Below, in pieces: positions 35,227 through 46,236 of a stretch of DNA of 64,000 nucleotides (positions within the stretch are counted from its first letter, which is position 1; each line of letters starts with the position of its first letter). Below the pieces are notes generated by a model, which was given only the letters and a program-made list of their open reading frames with translations, had not been told where the DNA came from and did not search any database. The DNA comes from Oehlia diaphana (taxonomy: Eukaryota > Glomeromycota > Glomeromycetes > Glomerales > Glomeraceae): NCBI GenBank assembly GCA_003833135.1, contig QZLH01000047.1, positions 32,512 to 96,511 of the forward strand. Direction: 5' to 3'. Both the position numbers and the translations under genes were made by a program.

Positions 35227-36184
35227 CTTCAAAGGAATAATTGCTATCTGGTCCACATAAGGTATTACGCAATGTTCTCCATTATTGTTGTAGCCCTTTC
35301 CTATTTAAAATGAACGCCTGAAATCCGACAATTTTATTGTATCTTTATATATTAAGAAAGCGTGTGCTAATTACGCAATATAGTAAAATAAATCAAAATA
35401 ATCTACTTACTTGTTGAGGATATAGTTGTCTGAATCGGAGGTTGATCAATCTCGGATAAACATGCAAAGGCCAGAAATTCATCGAAGGGCGTTCCAAGTC
35501 CAAAGTCCAGTAAACTTTCGGATGAAGCAGCGACCACTTGCATCAATGAGAATTTCCGTGGACTGGTAACTCTAGTAATAAAAAAAAAATACGATTTTAA
35601 TATGTTGGCACCATCGCAGATGTGTGTAATAAGCTTACCATTACTCGAAACCAAAACATTCCAATATTTCTCCCATCACCATATTTTTACGTTACGGAAC
35701 CACGTATAATCGTAATCAATCGACCACAGTTTTAACTAGAGCTGTTCAAATAAAATCCATCACCATAGGCATTGAATATCGTGCTCGTATCATGCATTTC
35801 ATTGGATCCCAGGCAGAAGAATTTCTGTAACAAAAGTTATGTTCCGCTATAAACTGATGGTAAAATAGTAATTGGTTAAACTGTGTGAATTACTACGCAA
35901 GCTGATCGTTCGAATATCAATACCTTGCATTGCATCGTTATTCACGTTCAAATACACCCAATGATTTGAGTATATGCTTTGCTTCTCCAGGTTGCGATTA
36001 CCGTAAGGATCTTAATATACCGAGTAATTATCGGATGACACAAAATTCGCCTTAGAAAGTGATAATATTGAATCTAGAAGAATAAATAAAATTTAGTTTT
36101 AAAAATTTTGCATAATAAAAATTATTATGCATTTTTATGGAAAATTTACCTCTCGTGTTGTTACTGACCTACAATTTAGTGATC

Positions 36185-37290
36185 CGATAGTGGATATCCA
36201 CACATAATGGCAGGTTGTTGGTAGTATGAATTCTAAACGGCAACAGGTAATACATGAATGAAGACCAAGAGAACGAGAGACCAAATCCACTCTTACGAAC
36301 GGACCCTAACTCTAGAGTTAAGGTATGTTTTTCAGAGGAATTTTGAATCACGTTCCCGGCCCGCGGAGCCGTCCTTACGGTTGCAAATTGCAACTTTCAG
36401 GGAACTGCGTCCGATGAAGCCAAGAGGACGATAAGCCAAATCCGTTCTTACGAACAGACCCCAACTCTTTGACTGTTATAAGGTAGATACCGATTCCTTC
36501 TCCAGATTCAGTAGACCTTATACAGATGTAATTCAAAGAGTTTGAAAAGGTAAGTTTTTCAGAAGGATTTGGGGTCGTCCTCAGGCAACATTGGCCACAG
36601 GCTCTTACGATTGTAAATTACAACTTTCAGAGAACTGCGTCGATGAAGCCAAGAGGACGATAAGCCAAATCCGTTCTTACGAACAGACCCCAACTCTTTG
36701 ACTGTTCTAAGGTAGATACCCCTTATACAGATGTAATTCAAAGAGTTTGAAAAGGTAAGTTTTTCAGAAGGATTTGGGGTCGTCCCCAGGCAACATTGGC
36801 CACAGGCTCTTACGATTGTAAATTACAACTTTCAGAGAACTGAGTCCGATGAAGTCAAGAGGACGAGAAGCCAAAATCCATTCTTACGAACAAACCCCAA
36901 CTCTTTGACTGTTATAAGGTAGATACCGATTCCTTCTCCAGATTCAGTAGACCTTATACAGTTGTAATTCAAAGAGTTTGAAAAGGTAAGTTTTTCAGAA
37001 GGATTTGGGGTCGTCCCCAGGCAACATCGGCCACAGGCTCTTACGGTTGTAAATTGCAACTTTCAGAGAACTGTATCCGATGAAGCCAAGAGGACGAGAA
37101 GCCAAATCCATTCTTACGAACAGACCCCAACTCTTTGACTGTTATAAAGTAGATACCGATTCCTTCTCCGGAATCAGTAGACCTTATACAGTTGTAATTC
37201 AAAGAGTTTGAAAAGGCAAGTTTTTCAGAAGGATTTGGGGTCGTCCCCAGGCAACATCGGCCACAGGCTCTTACGGCTGCTTACAATTTT
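36185..37290. repeat. Tandem array of a ~230-bp unit (about five copies)
   Basis: The anchor TCTTACGAAC occurs at 36291, 36446, 36675, 36882 and 37112 (spacings 155, 229, 207 and 230). Full units contain AAGAGGACGA, ACCCCAACTCTTTGACTGTT, GATTCCTTCTCCAGATTCAG, GTTTGAAAAGGTAAGTTTTT, GGATTTGGGGTCGTCC, GCAACATTGGCCACAGGCTC and ACAACTTTCAGAGAACTG. Copy 1 is diverged and shortened, and copy 3 lacks the CGATTCCTTCTCC part. Each unit carries splice-like sites (AAG|GTAAG and TTTCAG). No long open frame crosses the array on either strand, so it is not evidently coding. It may derive from a duplicated exon/intron fragment. Confidence 0.8.
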
Positions 37291-37379
37291 CAGAGGACTC
37301 CGCACTTTCCCAAAAGTATTATACTGTTGATTGCACGTTTGTGATGATACTATAAAAAAAAAAAAAATAATTTTATATT

Positions 37380-37720
37380 TAGAAAAGAAAGCGCTCTGCC
37401 ATGTAAAACGTAACAAACTACAGAGGTATAGTAAAATAGGACCCAACCCACCCTTCGATAAAAAAAAAACTACTATCAGCAACGAAGTCGTTTATTTTTA
37501 CTTTAGACACTCTGCCATATAAACGTAACAAACTACAAGGTGTGTGGAAAAATAGGACCCTTCGGCAAAAAAAAACTACTGTCAGTAACGAAGTTGTTTA
37601 TCTTTACTTTGGAAAAGAAGGCACTCTGCCATATAAACGTAACAAACTACAGAGGTGTGGAAATATAGGACCCATCCTTCGATAAAAAAAAAAACTCTTA
37701 ACGAAGTTGCTGTAGTAGTA
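37380..37720. repeat. Tandem array of a ~115-bp unit (three copies)
   Basis: CTCTGCCAT..AAACGTAACAAACTACA begins units at about 37394, 37510 and 37624 (spacings 116 and 114). Each also has ATAGGACCC, CTTCG.(A)n.ACTACT and AACGAAGTTG. It directly follows the 230-bp array. Confidence 0.75.
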
Positions 37721-38302
37721 AAAAAGAAAAAAAAGAGAATTCTTATTCTTATATACTTTTATGATTATGTAATCATCCACGTGATTTATATTCTATATCG
37801 CGTACTACTACTTATTACGCGTAACCGGTTCACTTTTCACAAGAATAACAGAAAAGCATATAATTTAAATCCCGACGCAGCTCCTTAATATGTTTTTAAT
37901 GTACCGTACAAAACTAATAACCGATAAAATAGATACAGTATATATTCTATTATATATTACAATACAGATTTATGCAACCATTATTTGATTTTAATCTATG
38001 TGGCGTAAATACTAACCGGTTTATTTTTTATCCTATAACAGAAAGAAGTCCCGACACTAGTATTATTTAATTACTATATTATAAATTATGCGCGGAATTG
38101 CAATTGATTATTTCGGAGTGATTTTCATCCATTTATACCTTCGGAGTGCAAACTTTCCTTGTGCTAATGATGTATTTTGTATTTGTTAATTATTTATTGA
38201 TGAATATAAATATAATGATAAAATTGCATCGTTAAATTCGTTAAATTCGTTAAATACCACATTTTTTCACGCTTCGTAAACAGTCTTTGATTATTTTATA
38301 CA
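37721..38302. other. Upstream region of the HEPN-like gene
   Basis: AT-rich, with no other gene. GTTAAATTCGTTAAATTCGT is a short direct repeat at about 38231. No clear TATA box was singled out. Confidence 0.4.
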
Positions 38303-39540
38303 ATGAAAATTTGTTCGTGGTTACGAAAATCTGGTACCGTCGAGACAAACTTTAAGGATACTCTCGAATCAACAATTAACGAATTATATATTAACTGTCC
38401 GCTGGGGGTACCTAAAGAGTCTCTATATCAATCTCTAAAAGATATTGTAAAAAGCGATGAAGAATTCTGTAAAAAGTCCCCAGTTCATGTAAAAATTTCT
38501 GGTTGGTTGAAAGAAGTGGCGTCTAAACAGTCTGAACCGACTGCGAGATTCGCAAAAACAAGGATAAGCAAAACGGAAATCAATAAAAACACTCGTTCGT
38601 CAACACCACCACCAATAAACGAAAAGTTCTCACTCTCAAGAGAACGTCAGGGAGCGATTGTCGAAAGATTCTATACCGTCGTCGAAAGTGAACTATATAA
38701 GTTCCTTGTCGAAAATGAAAATATCATTCCAGCGAGGGTTGTGGAATCTTTCATAAAGAGACGGAAACCCCCTCTAAGCCCTGATTTCCGAAACGCCGAC
38801 CTTCTAAGTATGATAAATTTTATAATTAAACACGTAGGAATTTTTTTACAAAAATCGGTGTTCCACGGCGAGCACAAAGTAAACCCAGTAAAGATACTGA
38901 AGGACTACAAAGAAAAAGTGCGACATAAATTGGCGCATGGAATTTCCATGAATGAAAAAGGTCGCTGGAGCGACCTTGCGATTCAAAATGTCGCACACCT
39001 ATCATGTCAAGTTGTTGCCTGCATTGGTAAATGGTTTATTCTAACTTCACACTAGGGCGTTGTGTGTGTGTGTATATATAATTATATTGTTTTTTTATTT
39101 AACATTAGGAGGAAATTACGAGGATGTATATGCTTTTAGAGAAAAGGTGAATGGAGAAATTGCCCGGCAATCGATGAAAAGGGCAGCTGCGGAGGATTCA
39201 GAGGAGTCGATCATGAACAAAGCTCGACCGGAAAAAAGAAAACGCAATGAAATGATCAATTTCGTTTTGAATATATTTGAAGAGATCGAGGAAATAAAGG
39301 AAGGGCAAAAGAAGGAGATTTTGAAGATGGCGTTGCAAAAGGATGAAATTTTTGTGAAGATCTGGGAGATAGTAAAAATGCAGGAAACTAAGAAACAGCA
39401 AGTTAGCAAATTTACTAAATTAATGAATATAATGTTCGATATTGTGAGTATTCAATAACTTTTTTCTATGATAAATCTATATTGATATGGTGATTTAACT
39501 GATTATTCTGTTTCATCCACAGAATTTGAAAGAGCTCTGA
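38303..39540 (+). CDS. Spliced gene with a possible HEPN-type R-x4-H motif
   Basis: Exon 1 is 38303-39026 and exon 2 starts at 39109 (82-bp intron, GTAAAT..CATTAG, phase 1, making I-G-G-N-Y-E-D-V-Y). A third exon (39523-39540, N-L-K-E-L-stop) is suggested by the strong donor GTGAGT at 39444 and CCACAG at 39517-39522. Without it the protein ends at 39458. Either way it has about 358 residues. Residues ~110-260 are predicted helical and contain KEKVRHKLAHGI (Arg207, His208, His212). This matches R-(polar)-x3-H, the catalytic signature of HEPN RNases. Two WLRK/WLKE-type N-terminal segments come before it. A basic KARPEKRKR stretch (possible nuclear signal) and a charged coiled-coil-like C-terminus come after. 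Codon-like composition and higher GC than the surroundings support a real gene. The HEPN assignment is an inference from one motif. Confidence 0.7.
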
Positions 39541-39785
39541 ATGATAATTAATGTATTATTAACTTTAAATATTAATAAAACTTATGAATCAAGTGGTTTA
39601 ATCGCGAATGGTAATTTCAAAAATGCTAAAGAAAAAATTTTTACTTATAGTGTATATTGTATTATGTTATATAGATGATAATTTAACGGCTTATCGTTGT
39701 GATCTGGTACCGCTACGAAATTTAAAAATTTTTTCCTCAAAAAAATTGTAGGCACGTGATATTTTGCGTCACATAAGCCTAAAAT
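39541..39785. other. Short intergenic spacer
   Basis: The 3' flank of the preceding gene; TTAATAAAACTTATGAATC (about 39570-39590) may serve as its polyadenylation signal. It ends at the left target duplication of the retroposon-like insert. Confidence 0.4.
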
Positions 39786-42248
39786 TCAATCAATCATTTT
39801 TAAAAAACTCTTTCCTACAAAAATATTCTCACGAAATTGGACGTTTATTTTTTTAAATATAACAGAAAATTTTCGTTTCCACTATACTTCAAAAGAGTTG
39901 TGTTCCTTTATTTCGCATATTTTAGCGTCCTTTTATTAGTTCATAATCCTTTGTATCTTCAGTTAGTTACTTCTTTTTACTCTTCGTACCGAAAAGTTAG
40001 GAACAAGTTTTTCTTTTTTAAGCTGGTGTTATTGTTATAGGACCAACGTTGTTACCCTTTTTTTATTCCCAACGCTGCTACGAAGTCTTACTCAAAGTTA
40101 TTATGTCTGAAGATAACACTCCCCCGGCCTCGAAGGCCGTTTTACGTCTTTGCCGTCCTTGCAAAACTCATCTCTTCACCTACGAGACAACCCTGGTTGC
40201 GGCACGTTGTAAAATCATAAGATATTTTCTTTTACAGTTAAACTCATCCGCCGATCAACCTCTTAATCTGATTTGAAACCCAACTTAAACCACCTTATCG
40301 GGACATACCTCACATTCGTTTTTCTTTGAACAGACAATTTCACAAAGACATTATTAATAAGTATTTCAAACGTATGCGCCAACTTTTACAAGATAAACTA
40401 CTGGCTATTGAAAATAGAACTGACTCAACTGCGGCTAATTTACGCTGAACGAGAACTTTATCCGGTTCAGTTCCGGTCCTCACGTGATTTACTTGGATTA
40501 TACTTCCGTTGTAACTATGAAAAATGTCCGCTACCTGCGGCATGTGTTATGTCACAAAGAAGATGGGCTTGGTATACTTTGATCTTGGAATGATGGTGTA
40601 AATTACAACTTCATGATGATGATCGAATTGTCCATGATGCCCGTTTTTATCCTCTTCAATTGGCGTGTCAAGCATCGAAACAACTAAAGATAGGCGCGCT
40701 TGCCTGAGATAATGTCAAACGAGTTCACTCTAACCGTCTTGGTATAAGTTATACTGTCACAATACAAAAATATAACGATACATTGGATAAAAATAACGAA
40801 ACTCTTAGGAGACAACTGAAGCTTCCACCTGACAACACCATCTACGTGAGCAATCAAGTTCGTAAACGAAGACTTTATTACGAAAATATTCTCGTCTAAC
40901 TTTTGGCGTTGTTCGTTCTCCTCAACAATGCGAACGATGGAATCGTCTTACGCGAAGTACCATACGTACTGGTAAAATGCTTTTAACTCCACACGTGCCA
41001 TCGCTTTTGGAAATTTTCGTTCTTGTATTTATGAATATTATTTATGTAGTCAATCTTTTATAATCGGTGTAGTTAAAAACGTGGCAAAAAATACTTTAAC
41101 ATTTCTTTTAGCTTCGCCCTCTTAATAAATCAAGATGATTGCGACTCAAAATAATTATTGACAACAAAATCTCTCATTTTCACATTAATTTTAAAGTAGC
41201 TCAGCTCTTCAATTGTAAATTTAATAAGGCGCAAAACGTGGCAAAAATACTTCCTTTTCTTCGCCTTCATTGGTACGCACGGTTGTACAGAACCGGTTAT
41301 CATCAAGCAATTACAACACGTTCTTGAGAGATTCCTACCATTTAATCTACTTAATCGTAATCGTTCTTTACCTCCGAACCCATTCCAGTTGGCTATGGAA
41401 AACAATAAACGCCGAGAAAAGAATTGGATACGCAGAATCAGAAAGCGCAATCGCAAGAAGAAATCCTTACCGGAATTGCCTAACAATTTTCGTAGTGACG
41501 CTCGTGTCTATTACAAATCGACATATAATATTAACCTTTAATTACAACGTTAGACATCGTTGGAATGTCAGTGCTATTCCGCAATATAATTATGGATATA
41601 ATCACGCAGTTAACCTTTTCCGACTAGCACAAGTCTTCCGACCAAGAATCATTCAAGATCTTTCGCCGAAAAATAAAGGCAACAGTCATTTTATTGTTCC
41701 TGCGAAAAGTCGCAGTATTCTAAATGATCCTAATTACTTCTTACGCCGTACTCCACCTCGGGACAACGAGTCACATACGACTCTTAGTGATACTTCTTAT
41801 ACCTCAGCTGTTGAAGATTTAATGTCCGTCATCTTTCCGCCAACACCGGTGCATGATTAATGGTTATTTTTTATACTGTATATCTCAACCAACTCCGGAC
41901 CTTTTATATAGACTGCATCATTCTACACTTGACAGTATTGACAGTATTTACGTGTAGCATCAATTGATGAAAGAAAACAGACATATGATTAGTTTGAACA
42001 TACCTTTTTTTTGTCTCGTTCGCTTTTCCTCTTTGTCGTTTTCTCACTCCTCTCTTCCCCTTTGTTTTTACTTTAGTGTCTAATCACTTTGTTCGTTCAC
42101 TAGTTCTCCATTAGTCAGGTCGTTCCAACAAAGGGTGGGTCTGCCTGTTAGATTTTGTACACTTAGTTTAGATCAATATTCTTTATGCTTAGTTTATACG
42201 CGTAATATTTAGTATCTTTAAAAATAAAATAAAATCAATCAATCATTT
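39786..42248 (+). mobile_element. Retroposon-like insertion with a 14-bp target duplication
   Basis: TCAATCAATCATTT occurs at 39786-39799 and again at 42235-42248, bracketing 2.4 kb of distinctly GC-richer DNA. The insert ends with an A-rich tail (AAAAATAAAATAAAA) directly before the second duplicate, as expected from target-primed reverse transcription. Inside are decayed coding stretches in shifting frames on the plus strand: MSEDNTPPASKAVLRLCRPC near 40104, PLPAACVMSQRRWAWYTLIL near 40530, MENNKRREKNWIRRIRKRNR near 41394, and a last open piece with PAKSRSILNDPNYFLRRTPP ending at 41860. No reverse transcriptase motif was recognised. It is either a non-autonomous element or a retroposed gene. 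Confidence 0.6.
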
Positions 42249-43499
42249 ATAAAACTTTAATTCGGAAAGGATAAAAATTTTGTTCTAAATATGATTTGTT
42301 ATTAAATTTGCATTAGATTTTATGCGAAGGTAATAATTTATTTAGGGTTATACAGTTTTCTTTCAAAATCTTAATAAGAATGCTATGCTATATCTACTAT
42401 ATTGAGTTCTACTTATATTTATTACCTATTACACCATCTATTATCTAATTATTTCCATCGCATAATTTTATCCTTAAAAGATCCTCAGTTAATTATTATC
42501 AGCATTTTTTTTTTCAAAATTGCTTAAATTCATAATACAAAATGAACTATATAGTACCGGCACTAACTTTGGCGTTTTCTGAAAAGACAACCATCCTTTT
42601 ATAACGATAATATATTATAAGTTTTAAAATTACCTAATGAAATTATAACTTGTATCATTTGATAAAAAATTTTTTGAATTAGTAATTTATTAATTGTAAA
42701 CATAAGTTATGCAGGGTTTCACCGACAGGTTCATTTCACCGACAGTTTTAAAATCTTTACTAACCCTAATTTCCTTACCTAACCCTAACTCTAATCCTAA
42801 ATTCCCATGTTGGTGAGATGATTGTTGACGAAACATTTGTTTGCGAAATGACTCTGTCGGTGAAAAGTCTGTAATTGTTGGTAATTGTCGGTAAAATGAA
42901 TGTGACTCTTACAGGTAACGCGGAATTATTCTCTTAGTTGTCATTTAAAGGATCGTCTGTATTATAATGCCAGTTTGTCCAACTTTAGGTAATATACATA
43001 CACAACGTAATAAAAAGTAAGACGCAAAATTGCTTTTTGAAACAAGTTAACATTAAACATGGCAGGGAGCTATAGTCATAGTATAATTAGAACTGTAATA
43101 ATTCTGACTTTTTTTTAATTAAGTTGGCTTATACTGGCAAATTTTTGCCGAGAGTGTCAGGTTGGTCTGGTTGTGCCACTTTGAATCCAAGAAATGGTGT
43201 CACGTGATATTAGCTAAATCATGTGTTCGTTATTTTTCAATTTGCGTAAAAATTTGCCAAGTATCCTGTACATTATGAAAACAGCCGTAATGGGCAATTC
43301 CAATCAATCCCGGCGCAAAGCGACGGGTTACACCTAGTATACATATATTTATTTACAGTATATACTTATTTTATTGTTTAGCCAATTACATTGCAATATT
43401 TATCATTAATTGAAGAAAATTTTTTACGCATTAGTATTTTATAGTCTTTATAAATAAAAAGCTAATAGAAAACATGATAAAATATCTCATGTGAATTTA
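42249..43499. other. Intergenic, with one miniature-element candidate
   Basis: AT-rich, no gene. A candidate inverted-repeat element with ACCGACAG motifs lies at 42716-42905. TTCCAATCAATCCCGGCGC and other GC islands near 43300 have no identifiable source. Confidence 0.4.
42716..42905. repeat. Inverted-repeat element with TTTCACCGACAG motifs
   Basis: The left side has GTTTCACCGACAG and TTCATTTCACCGACAG. The right side has the reverse-complement forms CTGTCGGTGAAAAG and TGTCGGTAAAATGAATG. The centre contains CTAACCCTAA and CCTAACCCTAACTCTAATCC, telomere-like repeats. The style (repeated CATTTC(A/G)CCGA motifs pointing inward) resembles the ends of the element at 49757-51569. No clear target duplication was found. 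Confidence 0.45.
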
Positions 43500-44800
43500 A
43501 TGACTGTAATTTATTTGCGTATTTTTGCAGGATTATTCGTACTACACGCACACCATCAATTTCCACCGATCACAAACTAGTTTATGTGGCCATTGACGCT
43601 AGATTTTAGCTAAAAAAAGACCATAAATCGAACGACTACAATTTAATAGAATTACAGAAAAAAAAATCAACTTACGATTTGATTTTAAGAATTTCCAGAG
43701 ACAAATGTCAAGACTTTCAGATTTTTGCATGGGACAATTATCGAAACATATCCTCGGACTACACATCAAGACCCTCAAACCCACGTTAACACCGTTTTCA
43801 GATTCATCACTCAAAGTATTCAACAAGCTATTAAAGCAATTGATTTTCCTAGAATCATATCAGAATGGTTAAGGTGATATGAAGGAGATTCTGAAAATAG
43901 TCCATTGGAAAATTATACCTGTGAATATTGTAGGAGAAAAGATCAGACTACAAACAACATTCACATCAATACAAATATTCATTTAACATAAGGGTCATTG
44001 AAAATGACGTATATTTTATTAGTTATACATCGTTTAATTCCTACTACAACCAACACATCCATAAAATCCACATTTTGGACGAAATCAAAAAAACTCAACC
44101 GTATATACATGATTATTTGCTATGGACTATACCACTCATATATTGAGTAAGATTTCGCCGTTATTTTGTACGTAGAATATGCGAAAAAATTAAATATATG
44201 AATTACATAGTTTAAAAAGAATCACAACAAATCTAACGCCTAACGATCCTAGTACTTCAGCCAAAACGTACGAGTCTCGGCCTTCTGACATCAATGGAAA
44301 TGATTACATAATTATTCAGGAACAGCTCCATCATATCAAAATTGCACTCTCTACAAATCTTGAGTTAGAAATTAACTCACATACTTCAAAGAAAATATCG
44401 ACCTACAAAATATTCAGACAAAGATGCTAAATTCTTTATTTGACCGAAAACAATAAAAGATTAATATGGACAAACTTATATTTACTCAGAATGATATACT
44501 GACCTTTACAACTGATCTAAAAATAGAACGTATCACTATAACCATTATAAAAATGTAGGAGCCAGCACGACAAATCCTTTATCATACACGACCAACACAC
44601 CATTACGTGATCCATAGAATGGTATATATCAACCAAAAGATGGCATTCCAATAGAGGCATCTTCAACTTTAGAAGCATTAATCACGATGGACGAACTCCA
44701 ACGTAACATCAAGGACCTTCCTAACATACAGTAAAGCCGCTGGTAGAAGTAATAATATCTTTGCTTAATTATATTATAATTAACGAAGTCATCCCCTCAC
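43500..44800 (+). pseudogene. LINE (endonuclease-reverse transcriptase) remnant
   Basis: RTPSISTDHKLVYVAIDARF (about 43530-43607) carries the TDHKLV motif that closes apurinic-type endonuclease domains of non-LTR retrotransposons. After ~1 kb of stop-riddled linker, ITMDELQRNIKDLPN (about 44680-44730) and, one frame over, S-K-A-A-G-R-S-N match the segment that opens LINE reverse transcriptases. No catalytic F/YADD block remains. Numerous stops and shifts show an old, truncated copy. Confidence 0.6.
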
Positions 44801-46236
44801 AGTTTAAAACTGCTTTTTTATAGCTTTTCTTTTATTAGGAAAAAAATGATTATTCAAAATCAGAATATTTCAAATTGTTGATTGCTTCGACACGTGGTGT
44901 TAGTAATTGATCAGCCATTAAGTACTAGAGTTAGAGAATCTTAAATGCATTAAATTTACGATAGGGTCAATTTCGGGACGATTCTAGATTTTTAGCAAAA
45001 ATACCTTTATTAATCATTTTTTCTCAGTAGGAAAGTTTTTTGAATAAAAATATTTTCTGCTAAAGGTAGGAGGATTATCATAACTTTCATAATGAGCAGG
45101 TATAATTGTTCCAGCAAGCAGCAAGTAGAAAATCAATTTTAGCCAGTTGCGCAATCATGCGTCCGATCATATAAAAAAAAAGACGTTAAAAAAGGTGTGG
45201 AAGGTAAATTTTCTTCAAAACAATATTATTGTGTGATAACAATTTTTTATTCTAAATACTAAATATTATATATATACATAGGTGAAATACTAGTGTAATT
45301 GGATTATTCTTTATTTAATGTATTTTCTAGATTAGCGAATAAGATTTTAAAAGCTAGAACTTTCATTTATGTTATTTTACAAAGTATTGAACAGTTAATT
45401 TCTTTATATCATGCAAAAATAACCTGGAAATTTTTTTTTTAATTAAATAGTTCCCCTTAAGAGGTATATATTTGGCTAATATTTTGAAACCCAAAAACCG
45501 GACCGGGATCGGAATTCCTATGTATTACGTTTTCCACATTTTTATTTTTAAAGTTTTATTATTTTGATATTTTAATATAGAATTCATTATATATTTTTTA
45601 GTAAAAATGTTTATATATAATAATCAAATGTAAAATTTATTATTATAAAACAAATTTATTTATCATTATTTAAGAAACTTTTATTATTAATTTCATGATA
45701 AATTAGATATTTTATAATTTATTATAATATTATTAGTATTTTCTTATACATACTGTATAATAATCATATGTCAAAAATTAATTATGTTTTCGATATAAAG
45801 ATGAGACTTATTATATTTAATTAATTTATCAAAACAAACTATTAATCTTTAATAATATCAGTTCTGAACTACAAAACTGTTAATACAGTTAAAAGAGTAA
45901 TAATTGGTCGGATTAATAAATGACAAAAATTAAATCATTGCTGGCTAATAATGTGGCTTGTAAGTTGTAATATGTAGTCAATGTGAAGTCATAATGATAT
46001 AACTTTAGTAAGTATAGTAATATCTCCCTAATAAAATAAAAGTATGCATTTGTTCATAACTTAAAAAACAAAAGACCGGTTAAGTAATACCAAATGCGCA
46101 AAATATTGCGAAAAATAAAAAATTCCCAAAAAGAATAAAACTTTAGGTAGGCTTTATTGTATTTAGAAATATACTGTCTTTCGGAACGTACATACGTTAA
46201 CACGCCAACCCATTTACAGGCGCTAAAGGTGTCGAA
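44801..46236. other. Intergenic, AT-rich
   Basis: No supported gene or structured repeat. Very low GC, especially 45540-45850. Confidence 0.5.

Larger units (their letters stand above)
32281..36168. other. Repeat-rich intergenic region
   Basis: It holds a 141-bp miniature element (32597-32737), a 99-bp palindromic insert (33073-33171), and a repeat end shared between 33358-33390 and 35192-35226. AATCGGTTAA/TTAACCGATT motifs lie around these. A minus-strand open frame at 35403-35654 (ends LGTPFDEFLAFACLSEIDQP) looks protein-like but has no splice context or domain that would support a gene call. Other open frames are chance. Confidence 0.5.

Noticed and set aside
36535..36560. GTAAGTTTTTCAG as a real 13-base intron in the tandem array
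   Set aside because: Far below any workable spliceosomal intron length; only the resemblance is notable.
36169..37482. Minus-strand open frames in the tandem arrays (NRKSLWPMLPGDDPKSF)
   Set aside because: Each frame stops within a unit and repeats with the array, with no continuity between units and no domain.
40340..41486. Minus-strand open frames in the retroposon-like insert
   Set aside because: The tail orientation and better peptide continuity favour the plus strand.
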